A DNA stretch of 64,000 nt, taken from assembly GCA_030704615.1 (NCBI GenBank), contig CM060732.1, positions 31,665,053 through 31,729,052 of the forward strand, in the 5' to 3' direction. Made by a program: the position numbers and the translations under genes. The notes below the pieces were generated by a model. That model saw nothing but the letters and a program-made list of their open reading frames with translations, ran no database searches and had not been told where the DNA came from. Below are positions 22,901 to 33,285 of this stretch, one piece after another. How positions within the stretch are numbered: the stretch's first letter is position 1; every line of letters starts with the position of its first letter. Source of the stretch: Takakia lepidozioides. Lineage: Eukaryota; Streptophyta; Takakiopsida; Takakiales; Takakiaceae.

Positions 22901-24545
22901 CGGCCCACTCCCTTGCTGATAGAAGGTTTATTCGCCCTCCCACGGGTTTGGGCGTTTCCGAAACTCGTAAGACCTCACCACCATTCCAACATGGCAGCGT
23001 GACTACCCTCTTGCGGCCATCTATGACCGCTCCGGATTTGCTCAAAAAGGTCATCCCCAAAATGAGATCCAATCCATCGATCTCGCAGACGGTGAAGTTC
23101 TCACTTCCCTCCCAACTCTCCAGTTGAAGAGGAACATCGAACGCCAACCTCGTCGCCAATTGCGGTTCTCCTTTGGCAGAACGCACCTCAATAGAGGCCC
23201 CTACGTCAGTTGTCGGGAGTCCCAGCTTTTGTGCCGTTGCCGGTGTCATGAAAGAGTGCGACGCTCCTGTGTCCACCAACAATGACACGTTAGTTCCGGA
23301 TGTTATCCCATCCACGAACAATAAGTGACTCCCTTTACGCAATGCGCCAGTTTCCTGATACAACTCACAAGAATATTTGCCTACCTTGCAAGTCCCGGCG
23401 ACCACCGCTTCCACCAAGCGACTGATGGTATCTTCCGACAGTTCTGTGGTCGCCCAAGTCATGTTCAATTGTCGGGGCTTCGTGCACTTCTTAGCCATGT
23501 GCCCGGGCTCCCCACAATTGAAACACACTCCATCAAAGGTTGCCTTCTATCGGCCATAGGCCGCTCCACCCGCTTTTCCTTTCGAAGCACCGGGTGCCGC
23601 CTTGACTTGTGATGGCCCTCCCTTTGATTCCCACATGTTGTTGTCGTCGCGTGGCCTATCCCACTTCTTTTCCGGTCGGAAGGAGTCACCTTCCCGCCGG
23701 GTCTTCATGTGGTTCAGCTCCGTACGGCCTTGTCTTTCACCCCTAGGGACATCTGAGAAACATTCAGCCCTCTCAATTGCCTCGTTCAAAGTCTTAGGTG
23801 GCTTCTCTTCCAACTTCCGCCTGGCCCATGGGGCCAACCCCGCCACAAAGTTGAAGACCATTTCTGGTTCCGCCATATCCGCGACTTCGAGCAACAGCAC
23901 ATTGAAAGCCTGGACATATCCCCGAATGTCATCTGTTTGCTTCAAATTCCTCATCTTGTCCCGGGCAAGCCAGGACGCATTGAGGGGCACAAACTGTCTC
24001 TTCATCAATTCCTTGAACCCACTCCAGTTCAAGGTTTCCGGACTTGGACCTCGGTCGTGAAGGCGTTTCTGCCACCATTGTTGAGCATAGCCCCTCAAAT
24101 AGGTGGGAGCCACTTCCACCCGATCCTCGTCACTCAATTTGGCCGCCCGGAAGTACTGTTCTAGCTCCAAGAGCCAGGTGTTGAGTGCCTTCCGATTTCG
24201 GACGCCCTTGAAGGTGTCGGGTTCCTTAGGCTTCACCTTAAACTTTGCCTTAGTGGAAGTGGCATTAGCCGCCTTCAACACGTCTTTCAACGTCCCGCCA
24301 AATTGCGCCAACAACCCTTCCCAAAAGGCTGCCGGCATGGGAGGCATCTCTTGGTTTGTCGGAGCTCTCAAGGATTCCTCGGGCTCCGACTCCTCGGATT
24401 CATCCCGCTCTTGAGCGGCCTCGTTTTCGGAAACATGCATCGCTTCCTCAAACGGCCGCCTCGGTGACACGTCGCCCCCATCGGGCTCACCAGGATCATC
24501 ATCTTTTGGGCCGTTCCGCTTTCGCTTTGGCTTGCCCGACCCCAT
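19985..24545 (-). pseudogene. chromovirus gag-pol polyprotein, four breaks
   Basis: The start is the ATG at 24545 (MGSGKPKRKRNG). Gag carries the FKGVRNRKALNTWLLELEQY capsid-type stretch, then a zinc knuckle [14 protein letters not shown]. The protease follows ([12 protein letters not shown]), then reverse transcriptase ([29 protein letters not shown]), RNase H (FEIHTDASDFAIGGVL), the integrase zinc part and core (WESVSMDFMTAMP) and a C-terminal chromodomain (EYLVKWKGYHQVEASW). Breaks: in-frame TAG at 23547-23549 before the zinc knuckle; a one-base loss in RT at about 22333-22338; in-frame TAA at 21091-21093 before integrase; a one-base loss at about 20625-20632 in integrase. Both stops fit C-to-T changes of Gln codons. 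Otherwise the frame is intact. The copy is not able to make a full polyprotein as written. Confidence 0.9.
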
Positions 24546-24586
24546 GATTAGGCCAATCCCAAGGACGATCGCGTACTGAACTCTAA

Positions 24587-24598
24587 GCTTTGATACCA
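24587..24598 (-). other. primer-binding site, initiator tRNA-Met type
   Basis: TGGTATCAAAGC on the minus strand, two bases inside the 5' LTR, matches the complement of the plant initiator tRNA-Met 3' end (TGGTATCAGAGC) at 11 of 12 bases. Confidence 0.85.
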
Positions 24599-24600
24599 AG

Positions 24601-25325
24601 TGTCGCGCACCTCACTTCGGTAAACTCCCCTTCAAGTCATAGTTACTCGCTTTGATGCGCGCGCCTGACTCCCAACCTGGCCGCCGGGCCAACTTGGAGC
24701 TTCGGCTGCTCACCGAGACATAACGGTCCCCCTTCGCTCCCCCACTAAACCCTCCACCTATTTGGGCCTAGTGGAATTCCCTTTGGTAGATGGCAGTCCG
24801 GAACAGCTCCCCACTCTTTGGTCGCTTTCCGGCTCGCTCGCTCACTCACTAGTTTTTGGTCACCAACGGGCTTGCACCGTTCTCGGGGTTACTACTCCCT
24901 ATATATACTTCTGTAGCTGTCCGCGGGGGTTTCACAACCAGCCATGCCATTTTATGGCGAACCACCACGAAAACCCTCGACTCCCGGTGATGAGTCGCGG
25001 TGAGTCTTGGCCCACTCATCACGGCCCCTATGGACCGTGCTGAGTCCCAAGACTCCCCACGACTCCCACCACGAGGTCTCCGCCCCCATGGTGAGTCCTA
25101 TGCCACCCCCACTAAGTCCCGCTAAGCTACCACCCCTTGTGGAGCCACCCCCACCTCAACCCGGTGTGCGGGGCTCCACCTAGTGAGCGCCTCCGCCTCC
25201 TTGAGTGCCTTGGGCACTCAAGGGTGCTTCAGGCCCCCCATCCTATCGCTGCCGCTGCCCCCACCACAGGGGCAGCCCCTTACGTGTCCCGACCCCCCCT
25301 GCCCTCAAGGCAAAGGGCCGCGACA
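24601..25325 (-). repeat. 5' LTR of the chromovirus
   Basis: It is the upstream LTR because the primer-binding site and gag follow it on the minus strand. A TATA-like TATATATAG is present on the minus strand at about 24897-24907. Confidence 0.92.
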
Positions 25326-25420
25326 ACTTATGCATTTGCATTTGCTTGATATTGTCTGCCTGCTTTGCTTGATTATGTTTGTGCATTGAATGTTTGTGGT
25401 TTGTGGGTGGCAGGGATTCC

Positions 25421-27685
25421 ATGGCGCCGAAACGCAAGGGATCTAAGCTGCTTGAGCCCCCACCACCTGAGCATACAGCTGCGGCAGAGGTTATAAGGGC
25501 GTGGGCGCAGGAGGAGCAGCATTGCACTGCAGAGCAATGCAAGGTAATTCTAGGTTGTCTTTGTTTCTGACCTCTTTGCCTGTTGCCAAACGTTGGCCGC
25601 GCCATCCTCGTTCACATAACTTTCGATTTCTCTGGCGGAGGCAAGTGGCTTCTATTCTTGGTTGGAGAGAGAGAAGAGAGGAAGGAGAGAAAGAGGGGTT
25701 CAGTGATGCTGTCAATTCCGTTTTGAGAGAGGATGTCTGGCCTGATATCGACAGTCAGGGATTTCAAGCAGCAAGCTCGTGCCAAACGGCAAATTCCTGC
25801 AAGTGTGAGAATGGCTCCCAGGGGTGTGGTGAGGAGAAGGAACAAGACACACCGGAGTGCTTGTGGGGGTGAGTCCAGTCACGATTTTTGTTCTTGCGTT
25901 GATTGTACAAAGTCTTAGGTGTGCTTTGGGAGTGTTGCATCCGAACACCATGCATATCGTTGGAGTCGTTGGAGTCTCTGGTTCCTGTTCTGCTCCTGGC
26001 GGCGAACACCATGGCCCCCAGTCTGAACTTGACGATTTTTTTTTGATGATGATACTTACGTTGGGGATTCTGCCGACGAGGCAGACTGGGACACTGACCT
26101 TTTGGGAATGGAAGATGACGGTGACGAGGCACCAAACCTCGCTTTTGAGCAGCTGTTCCAGCCTAGCTCATGGGAAAAGTGTGTTGAAAGTGAATTTGTT
26201 AGTGATAGGGAGGCATTCACTGGCCCTCAGCCTAGTCTCTGCCTCCCGGAGATGAAGGGTTCTGCTCCAATTTGGTTCTTTCTTTTGTTTTGGAGGCAAA
26301 GTGTGCTGGAGAGGGTATGCAGGGAGTCGAATGCATATGCATCAGAGCCTTTGGGTGAGAGCACACGTGGTGGGCCTAGGTGGAAGCTTTTGACGGTGAG
26401 TGAGCTCCGAGCTTGGATTGGCATCTGTGTTTTTATGGGGATAAAGAAACTACCTAAAACTAGATGTTACTGGCAACACTCCGAGTCTTTTTTCTCATGC
26501 CCTATCATCCGCAAGGTCATGACCCTGCGTATAAACCCTAAGCGATACTTCGTTGTTTGCATTTGGTGGACAATGCCACTTTGCATGATCGTGGGAGCCC
26601 TCGATTTGATAAGCTCGGCAAGATTTAGGTGGGCTTATGATGAGGTGGTTGATAGGTGCAAGAGCCTGTGGAATCTCAACAAGATGTTGACTGTTGACGA
26701 GGTGATGATCCGTTACAAGGGGAAATACTATGCGCCTAAGAAGCCATGCAAGTGGGGCATCAAGGTGTGGGCGTTGGCTGACTCGGAGACCAGCTATGTG
26801 TATGATTTTCAGGTATACTGTGGGAAAAATGCAGGGGGCCCTGATGGTGAGAGGCTGAAAAGTGGGAAGGGTAAAGGCTATGATGTGGTGTGTGGGCTTG
26901 CCAGGGACTCCATGGTTTGGGCATGTAATTGTCACTGATAATTATTTCACTTCTGTTCAGCTTTTGTATGACTTGGCCAAGCTTGGTACATGGGCCACTG
27001 GTACAGTTCGTGTGAACAGAAAAGGCCTCCCTCCCTCCTTGCTATCCAAGAAAAAATCCAAGACTGTCAAGCAAGGCTAGTCCTGGTACAAGATGCATGT
27101 TTCCAGGGAACTTGCGGCCGTGTTGTGGTGGGACAAAAAGGGGGTATTCATGTTGTCATCTGCAGCTACACCAGCATGCAAGCCTTCTTCTCCTGTTACT
27201 GTGAGATGCTTTGTGGGACAGTAGAGAGTCTTGGTGCCATCTGTGCCTGCCCATGTGCAATATCAAGCCTATATGCGAGGGGTAGATGTCCAAGACCAGC
27301 TCCGGGGAGCATATACTTTGCAGCTGCGCACTAAGAAATGGTGGCATCGTCTATTTTTCTTCCTGATGGACAAGACCTTGGTGAATGCATACATCTTGCA
27401 TTCAGCCCATGCCAGAAAAGATGGGTCGGAGGCCCATGACGCATTTGGAGTTCAATCTTGCTGTGGCATACGCCTTGACAGCAGGTCAGTGCACTGACAA
27501 CATGGACAGGAGGGAGGATGGCTCTTGCACCTTTGTGCATCAATGCCTTCACACACCACAACGGCGGTTGTGTGTTGTATCCCATGTCCACACTCACCAC
27601 TACTGCCCTGGATGTGATGGCAGCCATATGTGCCTTGGTTCTTGCTGGAATCATGCACACTGCCACCCAACGAGGTGACTGCTGC
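25421..27685 (+). pseudogene. decayed piggyBac (PGBD/DDE_Tnp_1_7) transposase
   Basis: It begins MAPKRKGSKLLEPPPPEH at 25421. An acidic stretch appears near 26050-26140 (SADEADWDTDLLGMEDDGD). The main domain at 26102-26938 has WKLLTVSELRAWIGICVFMG and the first catalytic Asp region TVDEVMIRYKGKYYAP. After a frame change near 26890 come VIVTDNYFTSVQLLYDL (second Asp) and GVDVQDQLRGAYTLQLRTKK (third Asp), then WWHRLFFFLMDKTLVNAY. In a third frame at about 27570-27680 a Cys/His-rich tail (HHYCPGCDGSHMCLGSCW) matches the C-terminal zinc domain of the family. At least two frameshifts and two in-frame stops (27078, 27220 region) break it. The stretch 25545-26040 between N-terminus and main domain may hold an intron. 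Confidence 0.88.
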
Positions 27686-28317
27686 ATACCTTGGATTCTC
27701 TTTGGGTTGTTGGTGGGCTGGCAGGTGTGCTCTTGGCGGCTGTGGATCAGTGCGTGTGTGGGTGTGCTGGGTGTGTGGGGCAGATCAGGGGGTTCAAGTC
27801 CCTCTCAGTTCATAGCTCGTGTTTTTTAGTATGTTTCTTGGTGTGGTTGTGGGAAGCGGTTGGCCGTTGGCAAGGGAGAACACTGAAACGTAGGGTGGAG
27901 GCCCCCGTGACTTGGTTTGCGATGACGTGGCCGGATTTTTTTGGCCGGAAATGTCCACCGGCTCCGGCAATTCTTGGCCGGAGTTGGGATTCAAGTAGGG
28001 ATTCGGTTTTTTGGCAATCTTTGCTTGCAAACAGCTTAGAACGTGGAAATTTTTTTCCAGGGTACTCGGTAGGTAGGCAAACAACAACATGACCAGAGGA
28101 ATTTGGATTCCCTCACAAATTGCCCCACATTTGGGGGGATGTGGGGATCCCATGAGAGAAATTGGCATTTTGACCCCCCCTCCTTTCCGGAAGATAATAG
28201 GAATAATGTAAGAACTTAATGCACATGTGCAACCTTTGACATGATGATACGCCGGTTTCCGGCATGTCAAATCTTCCCCACCCTCTCTTGAGAGTGACAT
28301 GGAACTGAAGGAGTGTC

Positions 28318-28500
28318 AACTCCAGTCGGGGTTACATCGGGTTACACAACGAGCCGTGTAACTCCACTTGGGGTTACATCAGGTTACACAACGAGCCGTG
28401 TAACTCCACTTGGGGTTACATCGGGTTACACGACGAGCTGTGTAACTCCACTTGGGGTTACATTGGGTTACACGACGAGGTGTGTAAATCCACTCGGGGT
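28318..28500. repeat. 42-bp tandem repeat, about four copies
   Basis: The units contain GGGTTACA and TGTAACTCCACTTGG in the same order four times, with a few substitutions. Looser GGTTACA copies continue to about 28690. Because 42 is a multiple of three, the array reads as a repeating 14-residue open frame (VTPLGVTSGYTTSR); I take that as a by-product. Confidence 0.85.
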
Positions 28501-28679
28501 TACATAGAATGGAGTGTAACTACACTTGGTCTCAAAATTTGACTAAGTCCAAATGTGGCTAAGTATAAAATGGACCAACCAGAGTTACATGAGAAATCAG
28601 GGTTATAGAGGGTTACATCAAATGGAAGGTTACATCGATCGGGGTTACACTAAGTGGAGGGTTACATCAACCCAGGTTA

Positions 28680-28760
28680 CACTACCACAGCCTCCCATCA
28701 AGAATTGAACCCACAACCTCGCCGCCTGCATTGTTATCACCTTGTCATCAAGCTATCCAC
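28680..28760 (-). other. tRNA-like stretch (SINE or tRNA pseudogene)
   Basis: On the minus strand GGATAGCTTGATGAC is followed after about 35 bases by GTGGGTTCAATTC, which resembles polymerase III boxes A and B. No full cloverleaf with a 3' CCA partner is evident. Lies inside the foldback element. Confidence 0.35.
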
Positions 28761-29369
28761 CGCAACTTGGATCCCATCGGATTCATAAGTATTTTCACAC
28801 TTGGATCCCATCTGGATTCATAAGTATTTAATAGTGAAACGAGGTAATGTGGGGTGGGAAGGATTTGACAGGCCCCGCCGGAGGAGCCCAGGTTGCCGGA
28901 ATCCGGAGAAAGTACTGTCAGATCACAAGCGTCCATTAAGTTCTTACATTATTCCTATTATCTTCCCTGTTTTCCCATACAAAGCAACCATTATGCATTT
29001 TTGGAATTTGGCTCTCGAATTTTGGGAGGCTTTGCTGTGGGTGCCATATAATTTGAATCCGGGTAGGCTGTATCAATGAAAAGTAAAAAAGGTTGGCAAT
29101 CTCCTTGGTCAAACCAAATTTTCATGTTGAAAATATATCCAACAAAAAAAAAAGCCTAGAACTTTTGTTATAATCTTCCAAATTAGACGGTCAAATCTCC
29201 GAAATTTTTACTGCAGGTGCATGAAGTAGGTAGGATGACTTTGGAATGGTGGTGGAAAAAATGAAGGGGAGGTTGGGGGGCCGGGATGTAGACCGCTCCG
29301 CAAATTGCGGTGAGGTGAGTTGGGACTTAGGCGTTTTTGCGAGTCCCCCCTCACTGTCAATGAACGGTT

Positions 29370-32300
29370 TTCCTCATATATTCTCCTTGCACCTCCTAAC
29401 AGGATTCTTCTTCGTCCCTGACCTCTCTCCCTTCTATTCCCTCTACTAGGCATTCCTTCTTCTCATCTTTCATCCGGCTACTCCATCTCTACTGCTCATT
29501 AATGAGCCACATTCTTTTGGCTGCGGCGCGGCTCCCCAAGACAGTTCTCTGGAAGTGTTTGCACTTTGCATGTATTGCCATTTCCTGAAGGCTGCGGGGC
29601 TTTTTATGATTCTGATCTGCACTTCCAGCTAATGCCTGCAAGCATCGTCCCTCACACTTCATGAAAGTCTGCGGAGTTGAAGCGGAACTGACCTGCGCAG
29701 CTCACCCTGGCCGCTTTCCATAACGCGCTGGCCTACATTGCGGCGATGGAGTATCGGGAGGTGATCTCTCCAACCCCCTCTTTATGACTCCATTGCAGCT
29801 CGGTTCTTGTTTGCTTCCTCCCTTGTTCTGCAATTACTTGGTCAGGCTGCATTTCCGGCCAGCAGCGGTAGCATTAACAAACAAGTCCCCGTGTAGGCAC
29901 TCACAAGTTGCTGAGTGCAGTCCTGGTCCCTCCCACTTTGCTAGTGTTTCGGCTGCTCATCTCTTGCTTCAATTCGATCCTTCCTAGATATCCTCACTAT
30001 GGCCTAGAGGATCTGTGGTTGTGGCTGGAGGATTTCTGGGCAGGACCTTTGCTTCCTATCTTTTGCAGGAACCATGAATGCCAGAGGAGCACCAAGTCAT
30101 CGAGGCAGCAAAGGCGGTTCTGCTCGTCGATCAGGCTCAGCTGTGGCAATCGGCAGTGGGAGGTCAAAATGGATAATGAAAAACTACTCCACTTCCAATG
30201 GCTCAAGGGACTCAATCTTGGGCAAAAGTCCAACCCAATCGGCCGATGTACACTCCCCTAGTGAAGAGGACGCCGTGTGGGAGGATTCCATTCCACAGGA
30301 GGTGACCGACCGGCCAGTTCTAGTCTTGGACAAAGAGAAGCTCCGATCGCAGGAGCTGAAGCTCACTCAAAGGGGGATTTTGATCTACTTCCCGGGGAAA
30401 ACCAGACCCAGGCTGTGGGTACGTCGCTGGATTGTTAAACATCTTGGAGCTGACGGAGGTCTTGCCCACCACTACAGCCTCTCCATGGGCAAAGGCTTCT
30501 ACCTGGCCTTGTTCAGTTCCCCTGAAGAAGCAGAGACACCTCTGAAATTTAACACTCAGCTGTCAGCTGTCAAGGTCTTCCTCTTCCCCTGGACCCACGA
30601 TTGGGGTCTCAGGAAAGGCGTGATGTGGAAGCCAAGGGTTATTGTGATACCCTTCCTTCCGGCTACTTATATGTCCTCTCTCCCTGAAATAGGCGCCAGC
30701 TTCGGCACCTTCATGGGCTCACTGAATGTTTTTGAGCCGATGCAGGACAACATAAGGAGTGTGGATAATGAAGCGGCAAACTTTGACTTCTACAAAGATG
30801 GAGGGGTCCCTAAGTTAGTGGTCCTCATGCCGGAGAATGAGCCCATTGGTTCCTCAATCAAGCTTCCTACCCTCGATGATTCTTTCATCGTCATAGCGAT
30901 CAAAGAGGAGCTAATATCTGCAACATGCTTCATCTGTAATGGAGAAGGTCACCTGCGTTCCAACTGCCCTAAATGATCCAAGCCACTCGATTTTGAGGCC
31001 CCCAAACCTCCTCTTTCGTCAAATACCAAAGCGGGCTCTTCGTTTGATGCAGCAGCGGTTACTGTTTCCTTGGAACACGACGAAGGAGGTTTCCAGCCGG
31101 GTCAGTCTTCCAAAAAAAGGAAACGCAGTGAGGACTCCACCAAGTGGCTCCATCCTAATCGGCCATACGATCTCCATCCTGTAATCATAAAGGACAAATG
31201 GGCTTCGTTTCCTTTTTCACAGGAGGAGCTGCACCTTTTGGATAGCACCAGTCTCGCTATCTCCTTCCTCGAGCTACACTCTTTCCCAAGGAGACCGCAG
31301 CCTGAGCCCCAGGTTCGCCGTACGCAAGGGACAGGGCAGCTATCTGTGTGACCCTTCTCGTCTACACCTTTTTTGACAACTACACAAACTTTTGTGTGTC
31401 CGACGAAGGGGAAGGATTCCGCTCTGTTGGGTCACAGAATCGATGGCCAAAGATTTTGGCGTTGGGAATGAAAAAGGAATTACTTTGTGCCTCAAGGCTC
31501 AAATTCTCAGGGAGTTTTTTCCCCAAATCTCCCTCTCCCTTCCTCACATTCTCAACATAGGAATTATGGTGGAGAACAATCCTGCTCTGGTCAATCTGGC
31601 AGTCGTTCATGTGCTTCCCATCTTTCATGCCATTGACCTGCAGCTATCGGTCAAACCTCTCAAGGGTTTGTGGGCAGATGGATTTGGCCTGTCCTGCAGG
31701 GTAAATGATCCCAACACCTAGGCTCGCAGCTCCTTAATTTTGGAGGAAGGGCAACGCATGGTGACTGAACTCACCGGTCTGCAGAAGCTCAAGGGTCCAG
31801 CAGTTCAAGCACCACAGGAAGATCACCACATCCCCACTGAAGTCCAGCCAAATAACAGAGAAATCGTCCTATATAATGAGGCAGACATGCTGCACTCCTC
31901 CAACAGGGCACACAACAGTTTTGAAGAAATGAAGCAGCCCAAGGAGACGGTGGACTTGCCCCCGGCGCTGTTTCCAGGTCTTCGGAAGAACGTGGCAGGC
32001 TGCTCATCAATGATTTTCACCAGTCCTGGGGGGAAAATGATACTCTCAGAACCATGCTTCCCAACTTGCGATTCTATTGGAAAGTCACCACTCCAGCTCA
32101 TTGGACTGTCCCCTGGTGAAGGAGACGATGCAGATTTTAATTGGAGACACAAGAATCCTCGTGTGACCAAGTTCAGGACCCAGTTGAGGTTTTAGCTTGT
32201 AGTACTCGGCCCTCTTTCATCTTTTCTCCTGGCTTCCTGTCATGGAGGAGGATACAACCTCCTTGAACTATCTGAAGTCTTCTTAATCTTCCCTGCCCAT

Positions 32301-32594
32301 CATCATTCTTAGGCTTAGTTTTATATTACTTATCAGGCCTAGATTTCTGGTTCCAGTTTTCTCTTGGTGCACGGGATGAGACATCCCTGCTCCCTCCCCC
32401 CCCCCCTTCTTTTTTCTGCTTGTAGCTCGAATGCTATGGTTACGGGGATGTTCCCCCTCGGTGAGCCTCACGGCCTCCCTGGTGGTTATGTTTTCCACCT
32501 TTTTGTGAACATTTCTCTGATTTAATTTGATTAAAAGGGCCTCTGTCCCCCTTTTAAATTTATTGAAATAAATTAATATTTAAAAAAAAAAAAA
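29370..32594 (+). mobile_element. LINE-like retroelement without reverse transcriptase
   Basis: The 3' end is a 13-A tail at 32582-32594 after a T/C-rich trailer. An ORF1-type coding region precedes it (30074-32195). AACGGTT occurs at 29363-29369 and again straddling the tail end (32593-32599), a possible short target duplication that would set the 5' end at 29370; this is weak. No endonuclease or RT motif lies between ORF1 and the tail, so this looks like an ORF1-only non-autonomous derivative inside the piggyBac element. Confidence 0.6.
30074..32195 (+). pseudogene. LINE ORF1-like nucleic-acid-binding protein, broken
   Basis: It starts MNARGAPSHRGSKGG at an ATG in ACCATGA context. The first 300 residues hold a DUF4283-like domain (RGILIYFPGKTRPRLWVRRW, FPWTHDWGLRKG) and a zinc knuckle CFICNGEGHLRSNCPK. 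A TGA at 30974-30976 interrupts it (it could come from CGA by C-to-T). The same frame then stays open to 31351 with a basic KKRKRSEDS stretch. Further protein-like pieces at 31392-31721 and 31740-32195 lie in other frames. Known: this domain plus knuckle arrangement is typical of the first protein of plant L1-type LINEs and of related domesticated proteins. Confidence 0.7.
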
Positions 32595-32690
32595 CGGTTC
32601 ATCCCCTCGGATGTTTGTCAAATGGGAGATATACCCTCATTGGTGAGGGTATGTCTGGTTTTGGACGGGGCCCACCAAAAACGGGGTTAA

Positions 32691-32990
32691 TGCTTGTGCG
32701 AGCCTGGGAGCCCTGGAGAACTGGAGAAAGGCAAAGTGGTCCATGGTGACATCAACAGCCCAAATTGCCCAAAATGTCATTCTGGAGACTACCCTAGTTG
32801 ACATGTATGCCAATTGCGGTAGCATGAAGCATTCAACAACATGGCTCAACAAAATGTGGTCTCACGGAACGCCATGATTGCAGGATATGCCCAGCATGGG
32901 TGTGCTAGGGAGGCCCTCCAAGTCTTTGAGCAAATGCAACAGAAAGGCTGGAAGCCAGATGGTTTCACCTTTACAAGTGCTTTCCCTCTG
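32691..32990 (+). pseudogene. PPR gene fragment, right of the piggyBac insertion
   Basis: It continues the left fragment (17447-17549). ACASLGALE is followed by VILETTLVDMYANCGSMK; then a frame change gives FNNMAQQNVVSRNAMIAGYA and FEQMQQKGWKPDGFTFTS, two further PPR units. It runs into sequence that resembles the start of another PPR gene on the opposite strand. Confidence 0.8.
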
Positions 32991-33285
32991 CCAGGCATTT
33001 ACTCTTGATGCACTCCTGCAAGTGACAGACTTAAGTATCAGAGTCTGCCACAATGCCTCCTTGGTTCAAAGTGTGCAGTGCCTCTTTCAGTAGCCCTGCC
33101 TCACATGGCATCCTCACATGCCCAGAATCGCCAGAAGAGGCGCTGTTGACTCCCTCTCTTGGTCCTCTTTCGGAAGCTGTGGTCATGGTGGAGGTGCCTG
33201 ATTTTACCGACTGTGCAGCTGCTGCTGCTTCCAGTTGACCATCTACCCATGCAGGTTTCTTGTAGCTACTCATCGAAGGAATCAT
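32991..33285 (-). pseudogene. 5' piece of a second PPR gene, minus strand
   Basis: It starts MIPSMSSYKKPAW at 33285. LLKEALHTLNQG is followed by a TAA, and then CHLQECIKSKCLAEG. It matches the start of the PPR pseudogene at the right edge (LKEALHTLNQ, LLQECIKIKDLARG), which lies in the same orientation 30 kb away. It faces the plus-strand PPR fragment head to head. No intact PPR unit follows. Confidence 0.7.

Larger units (their letters stand above)
18352..25325 (-). mobile_element. full-length Ty3/gypsy chromovirus, young insertion
   Basis: The LTRs lie at 24601-25325 (5', 725 bp) and 18352-19079 (3', 728 bp). They start TGTCGCGCAC and end GCCGCGACA, and differ by a 4-bp CGCT unit, one extra C and a few substitutions. 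The 5-bp duplication ACTTA flanks the element (18347-18351, 25326-25330). The primer-binding site is beside the right LTR, so transcription runs leftward. The gag-pol region is on the minus strand and ends in a chromodomain, which marks a chromovirus. It sits inside the piggyBac element between its left end and its transposase, so it is the later insertion. Confidence 0.95.
28189..28966. mobile_element. foldback / Mutator-like element
   Basis: A perfect 33-bp inverted repeat bounds it (28189-28221 and 28934-28966). The similarity continues inward, with gaps, for about 100 bp to TGTCAAATC and CCCACCC motifs near 28262-28285 and 28855-28875. The 9-bp flanks are CTCCTTTCC and CTGTTTTCC (7 of 9 equal), which would fit a worn Mutator-type duplication. 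The middle holds the 42-bp tandem repeat and a tRNA-like stretch. No transposase is present. Confidence 0.65.
17550..32686 (+). mobile_element. piggyBac DNA transposon swollen by nested insertions
   Basis: The borders are TTAA at 17546-17549 and TTAA at 32687-32690. The left end starts CCCCTCAAGGACGAGG and the right end, read inward, starts CCCCGTTTTTGGTGGG, so both start CCCC after TTAA. Removing the element and one TTAA restores a PPR frame (VCVLN-ACASLGALE), strong evidence for a precise TTAA insertion. Inside, in order: left end, chromovirus (18352-25325), decayed piggyBac transposase (25421-27685), foldback element (28189-28966), LINE-like element (to 32594) and about 90 bp of right end. 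Known: piggyBac elements insert at TTAA and excise precisely. The two ends are alike only in the first four bases, and 15 kb is due to nesting. The original element would be about 4 kb. Confidence 0.75.

Noticed and set aside
25243-25605. Minus-strand frame of 120 codons
   Set aside because: It crosses the LTR border and the target duplication, so it cannot be an old gene; it is opposite to the piggyBac N-terminal exon.
28318-28500. CRISPR-like regular array
   Set aside because: Units are contiguous tandem copies without unique spacers, in a eukaryotic genome.
28313-28507. Repeating 14-residue frame as a possible repeat protein
   Set aside because: Explained by the 42-bp DNA repeat inside a foldback element; no start context or extension.
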